Assembly: GCA_040775095.1 (NCBI GenBank)
Contig: JAXGTD010000011.1
Location: 1-53,908 of the forward strand
Length of the DNA stretch: 53,908 bases
Direction: 5' to 3'
DNA from: JAXGTD01 sp040775095
GTDB taxonomy: Bacteria > Pseudomonadota > Gammaproteobacteria > Chromatiales > Chromatiaceae
A model generated the notes under the pieces. The model was not told where the DNA came from and made no database searches. It saw nothing but the letters and a program-made list of their open reading frames with translations. Shown piece by piece: positions 18,400 to 25,937 of the stretch. The translations under genes were made by a program, and so were the position numbers. Position 1 is the stretch's first letter, and every line of letters starts with the position of its first letter.

Positions 18400-18426
18400 T
18401 TCGCAAATTGCGAGTCAATTTGCGAA
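18400..18426. repeat. Perfect 11-bp inverted repeat with 5-nt spacer
   Basis: Arms TTCGCAAATTG (18400-18410) and CAATTTGCGAA (18416-18426) flank CGAGT. It is not inside a gene and has no U-tract, so it is either an operator-like dyad or an RNA hairpin. The arms are AT-rich against a GC-rich background. Confidence 0.7.
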
Positions 18427-18691
18427 GCGAGATGCAAAACGGGGCCGGATCTCCCTATAGGCCGGGGGGGGGAATGCACTTCCGGTCTCGGGTAGGAACG
18501 GGCGTGGCACCGCGCCGAACTATTCAACCGCGCTCCAAGTGGCACGATCGCGGATTGCGCGGGCCATGGCATGGGCAGGCGATCTGTGGCGTCGGCTTTG
18601 CCCAGGGAAACGCGGACGGGAACACATTCGCCGTCCGGGTCGTGGAAGGCCCGGCATGCTCGGGCCGGGCAAATGCCCGCGAGGCTCGTAC

Positions 18692-19108
18692 TCAGCCCCC
18701 CTGGCCGGGCGGATCACCGGTGCGCGCGAACCAGCGGAACAGCTGGCTGAACAGGAGTACGGGCGCAATCGCGGCCATCAACCCGGTCGCGTAGAGGGCA
18801 AGCCATGGGCCGGTGCGACGGGTGAGCAACCCAAGCATGCCCAGAGTCACCAGCGTGGCCCCGGCCAGCATCCCGAGCGTCGCCGGGTCCCGATCCCGCA
18901 ACAGCGCATCGGCCAGACCCGGCAACCCGGGGTGTCGGGACAGCACGGTCAACAGCAGCCCGTTGGGCAGCAGCATCAGGGTGACGTTCGGCAGCGCAAA
19001 GGGGGCATACCCATACCGGTCGAGCCCATACTGATCGGCCAAGCCGACCGTTGCGATGATGACGAGAAACAGCGCAAAGCCCGCTGCCAGCGTGATCAGG
19101 CCCATCAC
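18692..19108 (-). CDS. Uncharacterised small membrane protein
   Basis: About 138 residues with a GTG start at 19108 or the ATG at 19105. Four hydrophobic segments are visible: about 3-24, 37-56, 78-96 and 103-122. Between the first two is an acidic/aromatic loop (LADQYGLDRYGYAPF). I do not recognise the family. It starts 53 nt after the lipA stop in the same direction, so it may be cotranscribed with lipA. Membrane composition and absence of arginine-rich shadow character support a real gene, but the call rests on composition only. Confidence 0.55.
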   Translation of the reverse strand: MMGLITLAAGFALFLVIIATVGLADQYGLDRYGYAPFALPNVTLMLLPNGLLLTVLSRHPGLPGLADALLRDRDPATLGMLAGATLVTLGMLGLLTRRTGPWLALYATGLMAAIAPVLLFSQLFRWFARTGDPPGQGG

Positions 19109-19161
19109 CGCGACCCGGTGCCAGTCTCGATCGGGCGCCTTGCTGGCATCCGCACGGGAGA

Positions 19162-20139
19162 TCAGTCGCCAACCAGGTCGCTGGCCTGGCGGTCGGCGTG
19201 ATAGGAAGACCGCACCATGGCGCCGCTGGCGACGTTCGAGAAGCCCATTTGCTCGCCGGTGGCGCGAAGCGAGTCGAACTCCGCCGGCGTCCAGAAACGC
19301 CGCACGGGCAGGTGCTCCCGGCTTGGCTGCAGGTATTGGCCCAGGGTCAGCATGTCACAGCCGTAGGCGCGCAGATCGGCCATCACCGCGAGCACCTCCT
19401 CGGCGGTCTCGCCCAGACCGAGCATCAGGCCGGATTTGGTCGGGATACCCGGATGCCGCTCCTTGAACAGGCGCAGCAACTGCAGCGAGCCCCCATAATC
19501 GGCCCCCGGGCGCGCCTCGCGATAGAGCCGCGGCACGGTCTCCAGATTGTGGTTGAAGACGTCGGGTACGGCGTCGCCGGTAAAGACGGACAGCGCCAGT
19601 TGCTCGCGCCCGCGAAAGTCCGGCACCAGGACCTCCAGCCGAATCCCCGGGCAACGGGCGCGCACGGCCAGCAGGCAGGCCGCGAAATGGCCGGCACCAC
19701 CGTCGCGCAGGTCGTCGCGATCCACCGAGGTGATCACCACATAACGCAGGCCCATGCGGGCGATGGACTCGGCCAGATGCGTCGGCTCGGCCTCATCGAC
19801 GGGCCGCGGCCGGCCGTGCGCGACATCGCAAAACGGGCAGCGCCGGGTGCAGACGTCACCGAGAATCATGAACGTGGCGGTGCCATGGGTGAAGCACTCG
19901 CCAAGGTTCGGACACTGCGCCTCCTCGCAGACGGTACTCAGACCCGCCTCACGCAACAGGCGCTTGACCCGCGCGACCCCCGGGCCAACCGGTGCCCGGG
20001 CGCGGATCCAGGCCGGCTTGCGCAATACCTCGGCGGCGGGCTCCACTTTGATCGGGATGCGCGCGACCTTGTCGCGACCGCGCTGGTGCGTGTCCGGGGT
20101 CAGCCGGGATGGGGCGTTCAAAGGATCGGCTTCGATCAT
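19162..20139 (-). CDS. lipA: Lipoyl synthase (radical SAM)
   Basis: A 325-residue enzyme inserting two sulfur atoms into protein-bound octanoate. The auxiliary 4Fe-4S cluster ligands are C71, C76 and C82 (CEEAQCPNLGEC). The radical SAM cluster ligands are C97, C101 and C104 (CTRRCPFC). The C-terminal serine ligand region is MVRSSYHA. Other signatures are GTATFMILGD, VVITSVDRDDL and TKSGLMLGLGE. The frame is open to 20430, but the ATG at 20137-20139 gives a normal length. lipB is not adjacent. A wide dyad lies about 110-150 bp upstream (20249-20291). Confidence 0.96.
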   Translation of the reverse strand: MIEADPLNAPSRLTPDTHQRGRDKVARIPIKVEPAAEVLRKPAWIRARAPVGPGVARVKRLLREAGLSTVCEEAQCPNLGECFTHGTATFMILGDVCTRRCPFCDVAHGRPRPVDEAEPTHLAESIARMGLRYVVITSVDRDDLRDGGAGHFAACLLAVRARCPGIRLEVLVPDFRGREQLALSVFTGDAVPDVFNHNLETVPRLYREARPGADYGGSLQLLRLFKERHPGIPTKSGLMLGLGETAEEVLAVMADLRAYGCDMLTLGQYLQPSREHLPVRRFWTPAEFDSLRATGEQMGFSNVASGAMVRSSYHADRQASDLVGD

Positions 20140-20828
20140 GGGGAAGACAACAAAACGTTGGGGCGAAAGGCGGGGTCGGACGGCATCGGGGCACCCGCGG
20201 CCGAGCGGACCCGCTCGCGGCGACGAAACGGACTCGACATCCTGTCGAGGTATGAGCGCGATCTTAGGCGATTTCTGTCCAATCTCATACCAGCTGACTT
20301 GTCTTGACGCCCGCCTTCGTTGTCGCACGGCCACGCACATCGCCCGGCCATGCTCGTGGCGATGCGCCTCGAAGGCGAACCGCAATCCGGCCTCATCGGG
20401 CACGAGATTTTCCGGCAATCGCCTTGGCATCCGAACGGGCTCGACGTGGCCGGAAACCCGCGGAGCGCCTCCGACGGCCGCCTCACCCGACCGGAAGCGC
20501 GTCGCACCCGCCGCGGCGGCCCATTGTCCGGCGGGCCGGCCCGACCCCCTTTCATGCCCACGCGCGACCTGTGCCGGGTTGCGGCTCCGGGCCAGCCGAC
20601 CTGGGCCAGCGGGTCTGGGGCCGGCAATCCCCCGGGCGCCGAGCAGAGGGTTGTTGTACCCTTGCGCCTTCGAGGACGAGACGCTCGTCTTTGTCCAACC
20701 CCGTCGCGACGAGACCGGTGGAGTGACCGGCCGATTGGCGCGGGGCCGCTTCGGGATGAGCTCGCGATGACCCGGGCCGGCCCGAGGCCGGGGCCAGACC
20801 GGTCCCGGCCAGATCCCCCAATCCGCGG
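20140..20828. other. Intergenic region between divergent lipA and SNase-like gene
   Basis: About 690 bp, unusually long for a divergent promoter region in this window. It contains the 8-bp dyad at 20249-20291. I find no recognisable gene; the open frames are proline- and arginine-rich and resemble no family. It presumably carries promoters for lipA and for the SNase-like gene. Confidence 0.4.
20249..20291. repeat. 8-bp inverted repeat with 27-nt spacer upstream of lipA
   Basis: Arms GGTATGAG (20249-20256) and CTCATACC (20284-20291) are perfect complements. It could be a widely spaced operator or the base of an RNA structure; chance occurrence is not excluded. Confidence 0.35.
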
Positions 20829-20888
20829 ATGATACAACGGGCAGAACAGACGCTGATGAGTCAGTCAGAGGGAACCCGCCGGTGCACG

Positions 20889-21383
20889 ATGCTGTGGCTC
20901 GCGCTGCTCGCGCTGATGGCCATGCCTCCCGGCGCCGACGCGCGCGAGCTTGTCGGTCACGCCATCGTGCAAGACGATGGCTCGTTACTGATCAAGAACC
21001 GCACGGTCCATCTCGACGGCATCTATCTGCCCCCAACCAACCGTCAATGCCGCCAGTGGGAGACGCCGGTGCGCTGCGACAGTCGGGGCGTGCTGGCGCT
21101 GGATTTTATCGTCAGGGGATTCATCCACTGTTTCGAGCAGCGGGAAAACCGCGACGGCAGCATCGACGCGGTGTGCTATCAGGGCCGTTCGAGCTTCGAT
21201 CCCGGTATCGATCTGGCCGCTTACCTGATCGAGCGCGGCTGGGCACTGGCCCTGCCGGGCGCCCCTTTCGAATATCATGCGCTGGAGCGCATCGCGCGAG
21301 CCCAGGAGGTCGGCGTTTGGGGCTGGCCCCTGGACTCCGTGAGCGAACGCATCTTCCCTGACGGTTCATGGTCGCGGCGCTGA
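20889..21383 (+). CDS. Secreted SNase-fold (thermonuclease-like) protein, probably catalytically degenerate
   Basis: The product is about 164 residues from the ATG at 20889. In-frame ATGs at 20829 and 20856 would add an N-terminal extension before the signal peptide. A signal peptide (MLWLALLALMAMPPGADA) is followed by a beta-barrel pattern like staphylococcal nuclease: GHAIVQDDGSLLIKNRTVHL, DGIYLPP, an LAAYLIERGWALA helix and AQEVGVWGW. The catalytic arginines and glutamate expected in true nucleases are not evident at the matching places. It probably acts outside the cytoplasm as a binding domain (inference). The stop is 100 nt before the entericidin-like ORF. Confidence 0.72.
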   Translation: MLWLALLALMAMPPGADARELVGHAIVQDDGSLLIKNRTVHLDGIYLPPTNRQCRQWETPVRCDSRGVLALDFIVRGFIHCFEQRENRDGSIDAVCYQGRSSFDPGIDLAAYLIERGWALALPGAPFEYHALERIARAQEVGVWGWPLDSVSERIFPDGSWSRR

Positions 21384-21483
21384 CGGCACTCGCACCGGGC
21401 CGGCGCGCCGACCAACCCCGCGCCGGTGCCGGCCGCCACGGACCATTGGGCGCAATCCCCTCGCGGCGACACGGTGGCTGAGC

Positions 21484-21612
21484 ATGTCCAAGATTCTTAC
21501 GATCCTACTCCTGATGGCACTGGCGTTCGGCACGATCGGCTGCGAGACGATCAAGGGCGCGGGGCGCGACATCGAAAAGGCCGGTGAGGCGATCCAGCGC
21601 GCGGCCAAGTAG
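21484..21612 (+). CDS. Entericidin A/B-like small lipoprotein
   Basis: A 42-residue ORF. It has a positively charged start (MSK), a hydrophobic core and a lipobox ending GTIGC, so the mature peptide begins at Cys20. The mature part, CETIKGAGRDIEKAGEAIQR, is the entericidin pattern: a short amphipathic helix with G-x-G-x-D-I and K-A-G. Entericidins are small outer-membrane-associated lipoproteins linked to envelope stress and lysis control. It lies between the SNase-like gene and msrB, with only 16 nt to the convergent msrB stop. No second EcnA/EcnB partner was seen. Confidence 0.82.
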   Translation: MSKILTILLLMALAFGTIGCETIKGAGRDIEKAGEAIQRAAK

Positions 21613-21628
21613 GGCCGCGGCGCTGCGC

Positions 21629-22036
21629 TCAGTCCGTGCCCTCCTCCGGCACGAATGCCAGTGCAACGGAGTTGATGCAGTATCGCAATCCCGTGGGCCG
21701 CGGACCGTCCGGGAAGACATGGCCCAGGTGTGAGCCGCAGCGGCTGCAGTGCACCTCCACGCGCACCATGCCATAGCGTTCGTCCCGCGCGGTCCCGACG
21801 GTTGTCTCGCTCGCCGGCTGCCAGAAGCTCGGCCAGCCGCTGCCCGAGTCGAACTTCTCGGAGGAGCGGAACAATTCGGCGCCGCAGCCGACACACAGAT
21901 ACCGGCCGACGTCCTTGGTCGCGTGGTGCTCGCCGGTGAAGGCCGGCTCGGTGCCGTGCTCACGACACACGTGGTGCTGTTCGGGAGTCAGATGGGCAAG
22001 CCATTCGGCCTCGGTCCTGCTGATCTTGTCTGTCAT
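21629..22036 (-). CDS. msrB: Peptide-methionine (R)-S-oxide reductase
   Basis: A 135-residue enzyme repairing methionine-R-sulfoxide. Two zinc-binding CxxC pairs are seen (CVGC 48-51, CSRC 97-100). The catalytic cysteine is C120 in RYCINS, and the WPSFWQPA segment is typical. The expected SGSGWPSF and GHVFPDGP motifs are intact and length is normal. No msrA is adjacent. It converges on the entericidin-like gene and diverges from the aminotransferase gene across 285 bp, where I see no other gene. Confidence 0.96.
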   Translation of the reverse strand: MTDKISRTEAEWLAHLTPEQHHVCREHGTEPAFTGEHHATKDVGRYLCVGCGAELFRSSEKFDSGSGWPSFWQPASETTVGTARDERYGMVRVEVHCSRCGSHLGHVFPDGPRPTGLRYCINSVALAFVPEEGTD

Positions 22037-22321
22037 TTTCCGCTCCCGTCCGCGCGATTGCGCTGTGCCAGCGAGGGCCCGCGGGCGTCTTCAACACACG
22101 AAAAAAAGGTTCGATTTGCGATTGTCTTCAATTCCGAATCGCCGTTGGCGACGAGCCATGGCGGCACCAGATCGTGCCGTGGGAAACGTCGGGGGAATCG
22201 GCGTTTCCACCCTGTTGAGGGTGTGCAACCCGCACCGCTATACTCATGGGCTGCCCGTCCACGGCCCTCACCAACCGGGGGGCGCCTCGACGATCCGGCT
22301 GAACAGCCACGGAAAAGCACT

Positions 22322-23518
22322 ATGACCTTCAGCTCGTTCCAGCCGCCCCTGCGCACACTTATGGGGCCCGGACCCGCCGATGTCCACCCACGGGTGCTCG
22401 GCGCCCTCGCCCGTCCGACGATCGGCCATCTCGATCCGAGCTTCGTCCAGATGATGGACGAGCTCAAGGCGCTGCTGCGGCTGGCCTTGCGCACGGACAA
22501 CGCGTTGACCATGCCGGTCTCCGCCCCCGGCTCGGCCGGCATGGAGACCTGCTTCGTCAACCTGGTCGAGCCAGGGGACAAGGTCGTGGTCTGCTGTAAT
22601 GGGGTCTTTGGCGGGCGCATGAGAGAAAACGTCGAGCGCATCGGAGGCGAGGCCGTGGTCGTCGCCGACCCCTGGGGCCGCGCGGTCGATCCCAATCGGC
22701 TCGACGATACGCTACGGGAACATCCCGACGCCCGCATCGTCGCCTTCGTCCATGCCGAAACGTCCACCGGGGCCTGCTCTGACGTACGCACCCTCACGCA
22801 GATTGCACACGCACACGAGTGCCTGACCATCGTCGACGCCGTGACCTCACTCGGCGGCTCGCCGCTGGAGGTCGACGCCTGGGGCGTCGACGCGGTCTAC
22901 TCCGGCAGTCAGAAATGCCTCTCCTGCACCCCGGGCCTCGCCCCGATCAGCCTCAACGAGCGTGCGCTCGAGAAGCTCGCCCGCCGTCGCGTACCCGTGC
23001 AGAGCTGGTTTCTCGACCTGAACCTGGTGCTGGGCTACTGGGGCGGCGGGCAGAAACGCGCCTATCATCACACCGCGCCGGTGAACGCGCTCTATGGCCT
23101 GCACGAGGCCCTGCTGCTGCTCCACGAGGAAGGCATCGAGCAGGCATGGGAGCGCCACCATCGCAATCACCTGGCCCTGCGCGCGGGGCTTGAGGCGATG
23201 GGCCTGGAACTGGTCGTGCCCGAGGCCGAACGGCTGCCGCAGATGAATGCCGTGGCGATCCCCACCGGGATCGACGACGCGACGGTCCGCCAACGCCTGC
23301 TGGCCGACTACAACCTGGAGATCGGCGCCGGGCTTGGCGATCTGGCGGGTAGGATCTGGCGCATCGGGCTGATGGGCCATTCCAGCCGGGCCGAGAACAT
23401 CCTACTGTGCATTGGCGCGCTGGGCAGCGTGCTCAACGATCTGGGCACCCGGGTCGACACCTGCATGGCATTGGACCGGGTGGTCGCGGTGCAGGCTCGG
23501 CCGGACACCGTCCGATGA
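22322..23518 (+). CDS. Alanine-glyoxylate / serine-pyruvate aminotransferase family protein
   Basis: A 398-residue class V PLP aminotransferase. It starts MTFSSFQPPLRTLMGPGP, with family features NPxxL-like GHLDPSFVQMMDE, SAPGSAGMET, HAETSTGACSD and IVDAVTSLGG. The PLP lysine is in SGSQKCLSC. The C-terminal half has YHHTAPVNALYGLHEAL and the conserved WRIGLMGHSS. Such enzymes use alanine or serine with glyoxylate or pyruvate; the exact donor cannot be assigned. The frame is open back to 21749, but the ATG at 22322 matches the family start. The stop overlaps the next start (ATGA). Confidence 0.93.
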   Translation: MTFSSFQPPLRTLMGPGPADVHPRVLGALARPTIGHLDPSFVQMMDELKALLRLALRTDNALTMPVSAPGSAGMETCFVNLVEPGDKVVVCCNGVFGGRMRENVERIGGEAVVVADPWGRAVDPNRLDDTLREHPDARIVAFVHAETSTGACSDVRTLTQIAHAHECLTIVDAVTSLGGSPLEVDAWGVDAVYSGSQKCLSCTPGLAPISLNERALEKLARRRVPVQSWFLDLNLVLGYWGGGQKRAYHHTAPVNALYGLHEALLLLHEEGIEQAWERHHRNHLALRAGLEAMGLELVVPEAERLPQMNAVAIPTGIDDATVRQRLLADYNLEIGAGLGDLAGRIWRIGLMGHSSRAENILLCIGALGSVLNDLGTRVDTCMALDRVVAVQARPDTVR

Positions 23519-24228
23519 GCGCCGGCCCGGGCGGCGGCACGCCCGCAACGCCACCGCAGCCCACGCGCCCCAAACGCCCGCTCGCCCTGCGCCTGTTCAT
23601 GGCCCTGGCCGCGATCGGGCTGTTCCTGATCGGCTATCAGTGGGGCAACCAATACGGGCGGCGGGGCGATACCCAGCCGACCCTGACCGGCGTGTTGGTG
23701 CGCGCACCCGAACCATTGCCGGCCTTTACGCTGCATGGCGCCGACGGCTGGCCGCTCGGGCCGGAGTCGTTGGCCGACGCCTGGACCCTGCTCGCGTTCG
23801 CCCGCCTCGACGGCCCTGTCGGGCACCGCGTCATCGGCCGGATGATCGAGGTCCACAATCGTCTCGCCGGCGATCGCGACCTGCAGGCCGACCTCCAGCT
23901 GGCACTGATCAGCGCCGATGCGATCCCGCGTCTGGCGCGGGATTTTGAGCGCCTCTCCCCGGCACTGCACGTCGTGACCGGCGAGCGGGACCAGATCGCG
24001 ATCGCCCGAGCCGCCCTCGGGGCCGGTCCGGGGGATCCCGTCGACACACCGCCGCCGCTGTTTCTGGTCGATCCGGGGGGACGGCTGATCGCATTGTTCA
24101 CCGGGACACAGCCAGCCGCCGACATTGCCACCGACATCGAGGCCCTGGCCGCCTGGCGAGCCCTGAACAACGCCCAACCCGAGCCCCCGGTCGCACCGGC
24201 ATCGACCGCCGAGCCGGCCCATGACTGA
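23515..24228 (+). CDS. SCO1/SenC-like thioredoxin-fold membrane-anchored protein without copper ligands
   Basis: 237 residues: a proline-rich cytoplasmic N-terminus, one membrane anchor at about 24-42 (LALRLFMALAAIGLFLIG), and a periplasmic domain. The domain has the SCO/thioredoxin layout: LPAFTLHGADGWPLGPESL, then WTLLAFARLDGP where SCO has the CxxxC copper motif, and LFLVDPGGRLIALFTG in place of the DPxGxxV strand with its distal histidine. No cysteine is present at the expected sites, so copper or disulfide chemistry is unlikely. The ATG overlaps the aminotransferase stop by 4 nt, and the gene overlaps psd by 8 nt. Confidence 0.72.
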   Translation: MSAGPGGGTPATPPQPTRPKRPLALRLFMALAAIGLFLIGYQWGNQYGRRGDTQPTLTGVLVRAPEPLPAFTLHGADGWPLGPESLADAWTLLAFARLDGPVGHRVIGRMIEVHNRLAGDRDLQADLQLALISADAIPRLARDFERLSPALHVVTGERDQIAIARAALGAGPGDPVDTPPPLFLVDPGGRLIALFTGTQPAADIATDIEALAAWRALNNAQPEPPVAPASTAEPAHD

Positions 24229-25138
24229 CGGCACCGGGGCGCGCATCGGCCAGCGACTGTTCGTCGCGCTGCAGTACGCCCTGCCCCAACACCTGCTCTC
24301 CGGGCTCATGTTCGGGTTCACGCGGCTGCGCCTCGGCGCGCTGACACGGGGACTGATCCGCGCGTTTGTGGGCCATTTCAAGGTCGACCTTCGCGAGGCC
24401 CACTGGTCTGACCCCGCCGCCTACCCAAGCTTCAACGCCTTCTTCACGCGCGCGCTGCGCGCCGACGCCCGGCCTCCGGACGGGGCGGCCAACGCGCTGC
24501 TCAGTCCGGTCGACGGGACCATCAGCCAGATCGGAGACATCCACGACGGGCAGCTTTTTCAGGCCAAGGGCCACGAGTACGGTGTTGTCGAGCTGCTCGG
24601 CGGTGACAGCGCTCTCGCGCGTGCATTCGACGGTGGCCGGTTCGCCACCCTCTACCTGTCGCCGCGGGACTATCACCGCATCCATATGCCGCTCGACGGC
24701 ACGCTGCGCGAGACCATCCACGTGCCCGGTCGGCTGTTCAGCGTCAATCCCGTTACCGTGGCCGCCGTGCCCGGCCTGTTCGCGCGCAACGAGCGCGTCG
24801 TTTGCGTCTTCGACAGCACCGTCGGCCCGCTGGCCCTGGTGCTGGTCGGCGCGATCTTTGTCGGCAGCATCGAGACCGTCTGGAGCGGACGCATCACACC
24901 GCAGAGGGGGCGCGGTGTGCGACGCGAACCCGCCGGCACCCGCCCCGTGCGCATCGCCCGCGGCGAGGAGATGGGCCGCTTCAACATGGGCTCAACCGTG
25001 ATTGTGCTGCTCCCCGCGGACTCCGCCCAGTGGTCTCCCGGGCTGGGGCCCGGCAGCCCGGTGCGCTGCCGCACGGCGATGGGGCGGATCGCATCGCCCG
25101 TCGCCGCCGGGCGCGACACCCATCACACCGACGGCTGA
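24221..25138 (+). CDS. psd: Phosphatidylserine decarboxylase proenzyme
   Basis: A 305-residue type I PSD that makes phosphatidylethanolamine on the inner membrane. Signatures are FNAFFTRALR, LLSPVDGTISQIGDI, the charge-relay histidine region LYLSPRDYHRIHMPLDGTL, and the self-cleavage site FNMGST. There Ser258 becomes the pyruvoyl group (MGST here, usually LGST). The C-terminal alpha chain after the site is about 47 residues, within the normal range. The start overlaps the SCO-like gene by 8 nt, and the Nudix gene follows after 3 nt. Confidence 0.95.
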   Translation: MTDGTGARIGQRLFVALQYALPQHLLSGLMFGFTRLRLGALTRGLIRAFVGHFKVDLREAHWSDPAAYPSFNAFFTRALRADARPPDGAANALLSPVDGTISQIGDIHDGQLFQAKGHEYGVVELLGGDSALARAFDGGRFATLYLSPRDYHRIHMPLDGTLRETIHVPGRLFSVNPVTVAAVPGLFARNERVVCVFDSTVGPLALVLVGAIFVGSIETVWSGRITPQRGRGVRREPAGTRPVRIARGEEMGRFNMGSTVIVLLPADSAQWSPGLGPGSPVRCRTAMGRIASPVAAGRDTHHTDG

Positions 25139-25141
25139 CGC

Positions 25142-25771
25142 GTGGCGCCGCGTCGCGACGTCAATCGGCTGACCCCGGAACAGATCGCCAGGTGCCTGCG
25201 GCCCGATCGGCCGCGTTGGCCGCCCACGTTCGAACGCCCCGGCCCGGCGCCGGACACACCGCGCAACGCCGCGGTGCTCTTGCCCATGTTCCGGCTCGGC
25301 GGGCGCTGGCGGCTGCTCTTCATCCGCCGCGCCGAGCATCCCGATGACCGGCACAGCGGCGAGGTGAGCTTTCCCGGCGGGCGCCACGAGCCGGGCGACG
25401 CGGATGCGGCGGCCACGGCGCTGCGTGAGGCGCACGAGGAGATTGGCCTGGCGCCATCGCGGGTGACCCTGCTCGGGCAGCTTGGCGCGTTGCACACGGT
25501 CAGCAACTATCGGGTCACCCCGGTCGTCGGCCACCTGCGCTGGCCGCAGGACCTGCGCCCGGCGCCACGAGAGGTGGCACGCATATTCAGCCTCCCGCTC
25601 GATTGGCTCGCAACCCCCGCCCATCGGCGCGAGCGCATCTGGCCCACGCCCGACCACCCACAGGCACGGCGCGTGGTCTTCTTCGACCAGCACGACGGCG
25701 AGCGGCTCTGGGGCGTCAGCGCGCAGATCACGCTGGACCTCCTGGCCGCGCTCGCACGGGACGGAATTTGA
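25142..25771 (+). CDS. CoA pyrophosphatase-type Nudix hydrolase
   Basis: A 209-residue Nudix enzyme with a GTG start. The Nudix box GGRHEPGDADAAATALREAH continues EEIGL and fits GX5EX7REUXEEXGU. The upstream HSGEVSFPGGR is the extension that marks the CoA-pyrophosphatase subgroup (NudL/PCD1). Such enzymes split CoA and its derivatives into phosphopantetheine and 3',5'-ADP. It is the last gene of the aminotransferase-SCO-psd-Nudix run and converges on the GGDEF gene. Confidence 0.9.
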   Translation: MAPRRDVNRLTPEQIARCLRPDRPRWPPTFERPGPAPDTPRNAAVLLPMFRLGGRWRLLFIRRAEHPDDRHSGEVSFPGGRHEPGDADAAATALREAHEEIGLAPSRVTLLGQLGALHTVSNYRVTPVVGHLRWPQDLRPAPREVARIFSLPLDWLATPAHRRERIWPTPDHPQARRVVFFDQHDGERLWGVSAQITLDLLAALARDGI

Positions 25772-25937
25772 TCCAGGTCCGGCCGCTTTCGGCGCAAGGA
25801 CGCCTCTTCCCGGCGTGCCGTGGATACCCCCGCGCCGCAGACGGTGTGCACGAGTCCACGGGCTGATCCGGTGGACCGCGCGTGGATACGCCCATGCACC
25901 GCACCGCCCGATGCCAACCCGACCAACGGCCGCTCAG

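Larger units (their letters stand above)
17953..18691. other. Intergenic region with terminator and inverted repeats, no gene recognised
   Basis: About 740 bp separate the RRM gene from the membrane protein on the other strand. It contains the RRM terminator (18013-18045), a perfect 11-bp inverted repeat (18400-18426) and a GC hairpin (18649-18670) downstream of the minus-strand membrane gene. The open frames here look like shadows. The stretch around 18300-18440 is AT-richer than the rest. Confidence 0.45.
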
